A stretch of DNA of 7,648 bases, taken from positions 30,702-38,349 of the forward strand of contig PACG01000087.1 of assembly GCA_002699335.1 (NCBI GenBank), read 5' to 3'. The notes under the pieces were generated by a model, which was given only the letters and a program-made list of their open reading frames with translations, was not told where the DNA came from and did not search any database. Origin of the DNA: Candidatus Poribacteria bacterium. Lineage in GTDB: Bacteria > Poribacteria > WGA-4E > UBA9662. A program made the position numbers and the translations under genes. Of this stretch, positions 1 to 5,360 are shown piece after piece; the stretch's first letter is position 1; each line of letters opens with the position of its first letter.

Positions 1-703
1 TCCCTTCAGACTGAGCCTCCAGGGAAAAAATGTTATTTTCTTCTTTGAAGCGTTGTAGATCTTTGTCGATCTGGGCCAGACTATCGGTCGATTTACGGTA
101 CTGTTCTTCAATAAAGATCCGATTCCGACGAGATTCTGTGGCCGTATTTTCTGCCAGATAAGACTGCAGGTGTTCGACATAGGTATTAGCAATATCAGCT
201 GAGAGTTGTGCTGATGTCGTACTTGCTGCGATTAAGAGCAGCCCTTTCTTGTTATCGGTAATGCTGACCAGATTGCTTCTCATCGATTTAATCATCCTTT
301 CATAAGTTTCGGGTCGATTCCTTTCGGCGTTCGATAAATCTGGGTATAACTTCTGTAGCAGATTTAGTTCTTTCGCTACCTCTTCCGTCATCGTTCGGCT
401 GCTCAAGAGATTGATGAATCGGTTTAAGTCTTCCGCACCTTGACTCATTGGAAGGTTAAAGCCTAAGCCTTGGGGAACCATAGCTCGCAACGCCGACAAC
501 CGCCCCCCCCCGGCTGATTTGAGTGCTATCAGAGAGGTTTTAGCTTCAAAAATCTCGTCCACCACATAGAAAGCATAGACCAGCGATACGATGCAAGAGA
601 CGCTTGTAATTAGAATGACAATCCATTTTTTCTGCCAAAAGAGGTCGAGATACTCAAATAAATCGATCTCTTCGTCATATGACTCGATTTCTCTATTTTC
701 CAT
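1..703 (-). CDS. Wzz-like polysaccharide chain-length determinant (polysaccharide co-polymerase), 3' end cut by window
   Basis: The reading frame is open from an ATG at 703 to the window start, giving 234 codons. It has the layout of the Wzz/PCP family. A short acidic cytoplasmic N-terminus has the typical start of this family (EEIDLFEYLDLFWQKKW, residues 11-27). A membrane segment follows at about 27-48, then a periplasmic part with a Gly-rich stretch at 64-70 and an alpha-helical, charged region from about 190 onward that looks coiled-coil. Known family members sit in the inner membrane and set the chain length of O-antigen or exopolysaccharide made by Wzy-type polymerases. The second membrane segment and any fused tyrosine kinase would lie beyond the window. 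AGGA at 709-712 lies 5 bases before the ATG. The gene follows the oxidoreductase by 50 bases on the same strand, so the two are probably co-transcribed. Family assignment is good; the polymer is unknown. Confidence 0.85.
   Translation of the reverse strand, partial: MENREIESYDEEIDLFEYLDLFWQKKWIVILITSVSCIVSLVYAFYVVDEIFEAKTSLIALKSAGGGRLSALRAMVPQGLGFNLPMSQGAEDLNRFINLLSSRTMTEEVAKELNLLQKLYPDLSNAERNRPETYERMIKSMRSNLVSITDNKKGLLLIAASTTSAQLSADIANTYVEHLQSYLAENTATESRRNRIFIEEQYRKSTDSLAQIDKDLQRFKEENNIFSLEAQSEG
503..511 (-). repeat. Nine-G homopolymer inside the wzz-like gene
   Basis: Nine consecutive C on the plus strand read as GGG GGG GGG on the coding strand, codons 65-67 of the wzz-like gene. The run keeps the frame as given; gain or loss of one base would shift the frame just after the first membrane segment. 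Runs of this length are known slippage sites, but glycines are common at this place in the family, so the run may be incidental. Confidence 0.9.
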
Positions 704-753
704 AGACTTCCTGGGTTGGCTCTATTCGGACCTAAGTTGTAACTTACTTACAC

Positions 754-2007
754 TCACCTGCGCAAAGGCTCAATCCTATCAGCGGGTCCGGCCTTAGAAT
801 ATGTAATCCGTTGAGGTCTTCCGCTGTCGTCCAAACTCCGTCGGCCCGCTTCCAGAATAGCTGTCATGGTTAGTGTTTGTTGGATAGTAGCTAGTTGGTA
901 TTGGAAGTCAGTGACGGCCGATGTTCCTTTTTGGATAGCAGCAACAGCCTCAACAAAAGCGAAAATACTTCGATAGCCGTACCCAGACTGTCCTGAAAAG
1001 TATCCCTTGCCATCAGGCGTATACTTCATAAATAGGGGATTTGGTGAAACATATCCGTCAGTATCAGAAGCTAGACTATAGCCACGATGCGCTTGATCGA
1101 CGGTAATTTCGCCTTGCTGCCCCATATAGAAAAAGCGTTGTTGGGAATGAACGTCGCTTTTGGGGGCGATCCATGAGGCTGTATAGATCGCTGTTCCCAA
1201 TGTTTGACCGGGTAGATTTTCCCACTGCACCGTTAGCGTAATCGTATCTTCAGCGGGTAAATCGTAAGGTGGGTGGTTAGCGATACCGGTCGAGGCGGTT
1301 CCTGTGACTTGTATCGGCCGGGCTGTATCTCCAACCGCCCAAGCATGAAAATCAACGTGATGCGAATTGAGATAGTAGCTAATGTCGCTTGATTTTCCAG
1401 CCCAGTGTCGAAAGGTCTCTAGCTGCTTTTTAGGTTGGCTCATGTAAGCACTGAAAAAACTGAAATTACCCAGCGTCCGAATCCGGTCTTTGGCATCGAC
1501 ATAGATTGGATCCCATCGTTTATGGACTTCAATGGCTACCAGGACATTTTGTTTCTCTGCGGCCCGGATTAACTGATGGTGCTCTGATAAAGTCTTGACG
1601 GGTGGTTTGGTCAGCAACACGTGAAGGCCACGCTCGATTGCATCCAGGGCAAGCTGAAAATGGGTGTCGTCCGGGGTAAAGATTGTTACCAGGTCTCCCG
1701 CTGACATGGAGTCGAGTGCACGCAGATAGGCTTTTGGATCGGAGATTGTTTGGTCTTCAGGGAAAGTTTCAACGCGGGTATCCATTGATTGATAGATTTG
1801 TTCAATCTTGTCTTTGAAATGCTGACGTATCAACGGGAATTTAGTCCCATTCGTTCCGGCCATCACGATCCGATTGATTTTCCCTAGCCGGTGTAAATCG
1901 AACAGGGTTAAAGCAACTACACCCGCACTCTTATCAGAAGTACTCGCCGCGTGATGCACATAGCCGGTAGTATACTCACCAGTACCGATCATTAATGCTG
2001 AAATCAT
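754..2007 (-). CDS. Gfo/Idh/MocA family NAD(P)-dependent oxidoreductase
   Basis: A 417-residue protein with the fold order of sugar-type Gfo/Idh/MocA dehydrogenases. The N-terminal Rossmann domain begins with the dinucleotide loop GTGEYTTG (8-15), followed by TPDDTH (111-116) and TKPPVKT (133-139); K134 stands where the catalytic lysine of the EKP motif is usual. The C-terminal half holds the substrate domain, where SHHVDFH (215-221) probably supplies the active-site His and Asp (H216, D219 by alignment by eye). Members oxidise or reduce hydroxyls on sugars, sugar nucleotides or inositols in the cytoplasm; the substrate here cannot be read. The glycine loop and the Thr in place of Glu before KP mark a divergent subfamily. 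An upstream TTG at 2037 would add ten residues, but the ATG at 2007 has AAGG 5 bases before it and the promoter call puts the TTG ahead of the transcript start. It lies just upstream of the wzz-like gene, which suggests a role in surface polysaccharide sugars (inference). Confidence 0.88.
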   Translation of the reverse strand: MISALMIGTGEYTTGYVHHAASTSDKSAGVVALTLFDLHRLGKINRIVMAGTNGTKFPLIRQHFKDKIEQIYQSMDTRVETFPEDQTISDPKAYLRALDSMSAGDLVTIFTPDDTHFQLALDAIERGLHVLLTKPPVKTLSEHHQLIRAAEKQNVLVAIEVHKRWDPIYVDAKDRIRTLGNFSFFSAYMSQPKKQLETFRHWAGKSSDISYYLNSHHVDFHAWAVGDTARPIQVTGTASTGIANHPPYDLPAEDTITLTVQWENLPGQTLGTAIYTASWIAPKSDVHSQQRFFYMGQQGEITVDQAHRGYSLASDTDGYVSPNPLFMKYTPDGKGYFSGQSGYGYRSIFAFVEAVAAIQKGTSAVTDFQYQLATIQQTLTMTAILEAGRRSLDDSGRPQRITYSKAGPADRIEPLRR

Positions 2008-2012
2008 GAGAA

Positions 2013-2016
2013 CCTT
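2013..2016 (-). promoter_or_regulatory. Ribosome binding site that decides the oxidoreductase start
   Basis: AAGG on the minus strand lies 5 bases before the ATG at 2007. The alternative TTG start at 2037 has only A/T-rich sequence with no purine-rich site ahead of it, so the shorter protein is preferred. Confidence 0.5.
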
Positions 2017-2037
2017 GCTGAAATGAAACTGATTCAA

Positions 2038-2066
2038 ATTGTATCAATTTTTCAAGGTTGGTGCAA
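2038..2066 (-). promoter_or_regulatory. Candidate sigma70 promoter for the oxidoreductase/wzz unit
   Basis: On the minus strand TTGCAC (2066-2061) is followed after exactly 17 bases by TACAAT (2043-2038). The -10 box matches the consensus at five of six places; the -35 box matches only at its TTG. A start near 2031 would give a leader of about 24 bases that includes the AAGG site. The call rests on these boxes and their placement only. Confidence 0.5.
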
Positions 2067-2079
2067 CGACGATTCGATT

Positions 2080-2094
2080 TTTTGATCTTCAAAA
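2080..2094. repeat. Perfect 6+6 inverted repeat, possible operator
   Basis: TTTTGA, three bases (TCT), then TCAAAA. Its centre lies about 56 bases upstream of the predicted start of the minus-strand transcript, just ahead of the -35 box, a place where activators often bind. In an A/T-rich gap such a repeat can also arise by chance. No regulator family is suggested by the half-site. Confidence 0.3.
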
Positions 2095-2228
2095 TAGTTG
2101 AGTGATCCGCTATCGACCAGCTTTGTATTAAGCCGAATAGTGTGTTATTAGCTTCGGCCGACCTTTAACATTTACAAATATGAAGGCAGCCGTAAATCAT
2201 TATAGTTCAAAAGAGAGAATAAAAAACA

Positions 2229-2257
2229 TTGACATTTTGGGACAGTTCGGTTAGAAT
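2229..2257 (+). promoter_or_regulatory. Near-consensus sigma70 promoter
   Basis: TTGACA at 2229-2234, a 17-base spacer, and TAGAAT at 2252-2257. The -35 box is perfect and the -10 box matches at five of six places. Transcription would start near 2264 and give a leader of about 40 bases before the ATG at 2305. This is the strongest promoter seen in the window. Confidence 0.7.
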
Positions 2258-2287
2258 TGGGGACGTTCTGAATTTTAGCAGATTTTC

Positions 2288-2301
2288 AAAGGATTAATCC
2301 T
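2288..2301 (+). promoter_or_regulatory. Ribosome binding site inside a 12-base palindrome
   Basis: AAAGGA (2288-2293) is the likely ribosome binding site of the 93-residue gene, 11 bases before its ATG, which is a little long. It overlaps the perfect palindrome AGGATTAATCCT (2290-2301). The palindrome could be a protein-binding site just downstream of the transcript start or simply chance. Confidence 0.35.
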
Positions 2302-2304
2302 GCA

Positions 2305-2586
2305 ATGGCTTCAGCAATATCAAACTTTTCTACCGTTTCGTCATCCGTTTTAACCTTAAAGGGTGTTGGCTCTTTATCCGGTGGTGGCGGCGAAGGCATT
2401 GGTCGCATTAAAGGCAATTTTCAGCAGGCGCAAAAGAATCCGATTCGGGAGGCCCGTGGCTTGGTCTCTGGCCCATCGCCCAGCCCATCGCAGCAGATAG
2501 ATCCTGTTGACACAGGAAATACCTCAGATATTCTCAGCCAGAAAGCCAACCAACGGTTTGGCTTGCTGGTGGAAAAGATGCTTTAG
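2305..2586 (+). CDS. Hypothetical 93-residue protein, not recognised
   Basis: I do not recognise this protein. It has no membrane segment and no clear signal peptide. The N-terminus (1-25) is Ser/Thr/Val-rich, then comes a Gly run (GGGGEGIG, 26-33), a basic stretch around 34-50, a Ser/Pro-rich segment (SGPSPSPSQQ, 55-64) and a mildly amphipathic C-terminus (78-93, ending in EKML). Much of it looks flexible. It is supported as a gene by a near-consensus promoter 48 bases upstream, a purine-rich site before the ATG, and codon use like its neighbours. The next gene on the same strand starts 97 bases after its stop without a terminator between them, so the two probably share a transcript. No function is offered. 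Confidence 0.55.
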   Translation: MASAISNFSTVSSSVLTLKGVGSLSGGGGEGIGRIKGNFQQAQKNPIREARGLVSGPSPSPSQQIDPVDTGNTSDILSQKANQRFGLLVEKML

Positions 2587-2683
2587 TTTCCGATCATCCT
2601 ACCCGCTCGAAATTATTTCGTCTATACAGACAAACCTTACCCTTCTTCAGTGCGTCTAAGCAAAGGAAAAGAGGTTTCTCACG

Positions 2684-3361
2684 ATGTGTAGGCTAAAACT
2701 AGTTACTCTTTCCCTGTTATTCACAATCCCGTTTCTCGCAACTTCTCAAAGGGATCGTTCTGCTAACAATCAGTTGCAGATCCCTGCCGCGGATCAGGCT
2801 TTCTACAAAGTAATTGTCGATTATAGCCTATTCCGCCCCCTTGGTTGGCGTCCACCCGATACTAGTCCCAAGTACGAGTTAATCGCTACTAAGATTCCCG
2901 CCACAGGTAAAGCTAAAGCCCTGATTAGAGAGTCACGTTCCAATAAAACCTATTATGTTGGCATTGGTGACCAGCTACAGGAAACGAAAGTAGATAAAAT
3001 TGCCGCTAATCAAGTTGGCTTAGTTCTGGAAGGAAAGCCGATTTCCCTCTCTATCAATAGTATCCAATTCCTAAATACTGGTGGAGGAAAAAGAGGCAAG
3101 CGTGGCAGAGGTGGAAAGTCATCAAAAGACGGAAAAGACGGAAAAGATGAAAACGCCGAGAGGAAATCCGAGGGACGTAGTGGCAATGAACGCAGAGGTC
3201 GAGGCGGAGGGCGTGGTAGTAGAGGGCGTAGCGGTTTCGATTCGCAGCGCGCTCAGGACATGCGTGCCAGATGGCAAAACTCATCCCCAGAAGAACGCGA
3301 GAAGATGATTGAAGGTTTCCGTCAGCGATTTGGTGGTGGCAGCGGCAGAAGAGGCCGTTAA
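2684..3361 (+). CDS. Exported protein with GspC/PilP-like core and Arg/Gly-rich tail
   Basis: This 225-residue protein starts at an ATG with GAGG 9 bases upstream. Residues 1-20 look like a signal peptide (LKLVTLSLLFTIPFLA). Residues 38-130 resemble the small beta domain of GspC/PilP-type proteins: a lead-in with DYSLFRPLGW (46-55), then a strand pattern with YELIATKI (64-71), KALIRE (78-83), TYYVGIGDQL (89-98) and VGLVLEGKPISL (111-122). Such domains link inner- and outer-membrane parts of type II secretion or type IV pilus machines. From 132 to about 185 the chain is a low-complexity Lys/Arg/Gly tail, including KDGKDGKDE; 186-216 is a charged helix with WQNSSPEEREKMIEGFRQRF, and the end is again Gly/Arg-rich. 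No other secretion gene is in view, so the protein is an orphan here. Periplasmic or envelope location is inferred. The GspC likeness is by eye; the tail may bind polyanions such as acidic polysaccharide or nucleic acid. Confidence 0.7.
   Translation: MCRLKLVTLSLLFTIPFLATSQRDRSANNQLQIPAADQAFYKVIVDYSLFRPLGWRPPDTSPKYELIATKIPATGKAKALIRESRSNKTYYVGIGDQLQETKVDKIAANQVGLVLEGKPISLSINSIQFLNTGGGKRGKRGRGGKSSKDGKDGKDENAERKSEGRSGNERRGRGGGRGSRGRSGFDSQRAQDMRARWQNSSPEEREKMIEGFRQRFGGGSGRRGR
3124..3150 (+). repeat. Nine-base tandem repeat in the basic tail coding region
   Basis: Two exact copies of AAAAGACGG (3124-3132 and 3133-3141) and a third copy with two changes (3142-3150) encode most of KDGKDGKDE. Each unit is three codons, so changes in copy number keep the frame and only lengthen or shorten the tail. 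Confidence 0.6.
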
Positions 3362-3396
3362 CCATCCACTATTCTCTCAGTAAGGATTGACCTATT

Positions 3397-3423
3397 CGGG
3401 GGCGCGCCCCGTCCTTTTCCTTT
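3397..3423 (+). terminator. GC-rich hairpin followed by a T-rich stretch
   Basis: CGGGG (3397-3401), a five-base loop GCGCG, and CCCCG (3407-3411), followed by a T-rich but C-interrupted run to 3423. It begins 36 bases after the stop of the GspC-like gene, as expected for an intrinsic terminator. The stem is short and the T run is broken, so termination may be partial. It also contains the perfect 12-base palindrome GGGGCGCGCCCC (3399-3410). Confidence 0.4.
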
Positions 3424-3613
3424 GTCGAATCGCTTATCTAACCGACACGCAACCTTCAAACCCATTTATATCTCTCCTACTTCTACCGTCAAATCTGGTG
3501 TTGTTTTTCCAACTCTTCGGTACTATGTGACGAGTTGGTTTTCCAGTAGTGATATCTTTGGGGTAGTTGGCCGGTGTAGTGGACAGTGGTAACGACCAAC
3601 TTTCAGATGGACG
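3424..3613. other. Gap without a convincing gene; one inverted repeat
   Basis: No reading frame here looks coding on either strand. The clearest structure is an inverted repeat with seven-base arms, CCAACTC (3509-3515) and GAGTTGG (3532-3538), separated by 16 bases and flanked on both sides by TTTT. No promoter for the downstream TPR gene stands out; TTGTTT, 17 bases, TATGTG around 3501-3529 is the best match and is weak. Confidence 0.4.
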
Positions 3614-3751
3614 ATGCGCGGATCCTCCGGATGTTTACCATGCATGCCTCACTGGATAATATCTTTGGCTGTTTTCGCCTTAGCAGCGATACTCGTCATC
3701 CACGGTGCTACGAACCTGTCGATGAGTGCTGTATCAGCGAAAACCCAATAG
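3614..3751 (+). CDS. Possible small membrane peptide or signal-peptide remnant (45 codons)
   Basis: An ATG at 3614, with a second in-frame ATG at 3644, opens a short frame ending in TAG at 3749-3751. From residue 11 it reads MPHWIISLAVFALAAILVIHG, a single strong hydrophobic segment with a Trp at its edge, then a short polar end (ATNLSMSAVSAKTQ). It could be a small membrane protein, a leader peptide whose translation feeds the TPR gene 55 bases downstream, or the cut-off signal peptide of a decayed gene. Neither start has a good ribosome binding site. A different frame across the same bases is also open but reads like a shadow with many Cys and Arg. Low confidence. Confidence 0.3.
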   Translation: MRGSSGCLPCMPHWIISLAVFALAAILVIHGATNLSMSAVSAKTQ

Positions 3752-3806
3752 GTTATTTCGCTTGGCGGAAAGGGAAGCCTACATCTACAGATCAATCACG
3801 CTAGCA

Positions 3807-5360
3807 ATGGGACGCCTAGCTCGACAAATCCTGCTGTTGTATTTGGTCATTGGCTCTGTCGTCGATGCTGACAGTCTCACCCTCGAACAAGAATCTTACA
3901 GTCTTTCGATTGCCACCGATCATATTCAAAACGGATCTTATCGATTAGCTGTAGATTTGTTGCGTCCAATCGTCAACCGTGACCCCTCTTCGATTATGGC
4001 ACGCTACCATCTTGGTAACGCCTATCGTCTGCAACGCCTCTATTACCAAGCAGCTGAAATCTTAGAACCTATTCTCGGCTTAAAGCCAATCGATCGTGTT
4101 GCAGGCGAAACCCATATTTTCTTAGCTGAAGTCTATATTCAACTGGGGCAATTGGATCTGGCACTCAACCAGGCCACTGCTGCCGTAGCCAAAGTTCCTG
4201 AGATCGCCGAAGCCCATTTTCACTTGGGGAAAACCTACTTGAAGCAAAAAAAGTTAGATCTAGCTAATTTCGCCTTCAAGCAGGTTACTATTAGAAATCC
4301 AGATTTCACAGACGCTTACCAGGAGTTAGGAAATATTGCCTTACTACAGGCACGGCCGACAATGGCTGTGGGATTTTTCCAACAGGTCGCTGACCTAACC
4401 CCTTTCAACTACCGCCCCCATTTGGGGTTGATGAAAGCCTACCGACTGTTGAATAACCAGGTACTGGCCGAAAAACACCAGATTCGTTTTCGTGATCTAA
4501 AAAAATACTTTGACCAAGTTTATGATCTCGAATTGGAGTTAAAAGACCATCCGGCTAATTCCCAGGTCCTATTTAGGATCGCTGAGCTACATTATAAGTG
4601 CCAAAACCTGTCTGCGGCAATTGAGCAATACCAAAAGATTTTGATTCCAAACCCACAATCAGAGCTAGCCTGGGATCAGTTGGGTCGTATTTATATGCAA
4701 ACTGGTGATTTTGAATCAGCCATTAAGGCATTCGAGTCACTAATTGGCTTAAACCCAGAATCTTTAGAAGCTTATCTCCGACTCAGTTGGATCTACACGC
4801 AACAGCAGCGATTCGACCCTGCCAAGCAGCTTTTACAAAAGGCAATCCAACTTTCACCAGATCTAACATTGGCCTATCACGGGTTAGCCGAAGCCTATCT
4901 GGCTGAAGGTGACGCCGCTCAAGCCTTAGCTACCTACGAGCGAATTGTTGAGCTAGGAGATCGTGGGCCAGATATCTTAATTATGCTAGGCCAACTACGG
5001 TTTGAAAGTGACCGAACCAATCAAGCTTTAACTGCATTTCAAGAGGCGATTAAGCTTCGTCAGACCGATCCTCGTCCTTATCGTCATATCGCTCAGATCT
5101 ACGTACGGGCTAATCAATATCTCGATACTGCACTGAAATATGCAAAACAGGCGGTTAAGCTGAATCCAGGTGCAGCGGAGATTTCAACGTTAGCCTCAGT
5201 TCATTTTAGCCAAAAGCAACTTCAAATGGCTGAATCCTCAATCCAGCAAGCACTTGTCCAAGAGCCAAATAACCCAGAATACCTACAGCAACTCCATGAA
5301 ATTCAGCAAGCCCAAGCCTCCGGCAAAGGCGATCCACATCGAGACAATCAGACAGAATAA
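3807..5360 (+). CDS. Exported tetratricopeptide (TPR) repeat protein
   Basis: A 517-residue protein with a signal peptide at 1-21 (MGRLARQILLLYLVIGSVVDA, likely cut before DS). It then has about twelve TPR units of 34 residues that fill almost the whole chain. Well-formed units show the usual Leu/Gly/Tyr and Ala/Pro pattern, for example ARYHLGNAYRLQRLYYQAAE (from 64), HFHLGKTYLKQKKLDLANFA (from about 133), LAWDQLGRIYMQTGDFESAI and LAYHGLAEAYLAEGDAAQAL. A stretch around 200-245 is degenerate and divides the repeats into two blocks of five and about seven. The C-terminal 15 residues are polar. TPR arrays are protein-binding scaffolds; export suggests work in the periplasm or on the surface. The frame is open back to a GTG at 3726, but that start would bury the signal peptide behind 27 residues, so the ATG is chosen. 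It lacks a clear ribosome binding site. It overlaps the propeller gene by 65 bases and is presumably in one operon with it. Confidence 0.85.
   Translation: MGRLARQILLLYLVIGSVVDADSLTLEQESYSLSIATDHIQNGSYRLAVDLLRPIVNRDPSSIMARYHLGNAYRLQRLYYQAAEILEPILGLKPIDRVAGETHIFLAEVYIQLGQLDLALNQATAAVAKVPEIAEAHFHLGKTYLKQKKLDLANFAFKQVTIRNPDFTDAYQELGNIALLQARPTMAVGFFQQVADLTPFNYRPHLGLMKAYRLLNNQVLAEKHQIRFRDLKKYFDQVYDLELELKDHPANSQVLFRIAELHYKCQNLSAAIEQYQKILIPNPQSELAWDQLGRIYMQTGDFESAIKAFESLIGLNPESLEAYLRLSWIYTQQQRFDPAKQLLQKAIQLSPDLTLAYHGLAEAYLAEGDAAQALATYERIVELGDRGPDILIMLGQLRFESDRTNQALTAFQEAIKLRQTDPRPYRHIAQIYVRANQYLDTALKYAKQAVKLNPGAAEISTLASVHFSQKQLQMAESSIQQALVQEPNNPEYLQQLHEIQQAQASGKGDPHRDNQTE

Noticed and set aside
591..797. 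Plus-strand 68-residue frame
   Set aside because: It lies opposite the wzz-like gene and the end of the oxidoreductase gene, has many Ser and Cys, and shows no domain; a shadow.
2199..2204. Perfect TATAAT on the minus strand in the divergent gap
   Set aside because: There is no acceptable -35 box at 16-18 bases and it is about 190 bases from the gene; the TACAAT at 2038-2043 fits better.
3081..3308. Plus-strand 75-residue frame inside the tail coding region
   Set aside because: Glu/Val/Lys-rich shadow of the repetitive purine-rich tail; no ribosome site and no family likeness.
3054..3365. Minus-strand 103-residue frame
   Set aside because: It is opposite the Arg/Gly-rich tail; its Cys/His/Arg-rich content is what the reverse of Gly/Arg codons gives.
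3586..3804. Plus-strand 72-residue frame with a GTG start
   Set aside because: Cys/Arg/His-rich, no domain and no ribosome site; the overlapping hydrophobic frame 3614-3751 is the better candidate.
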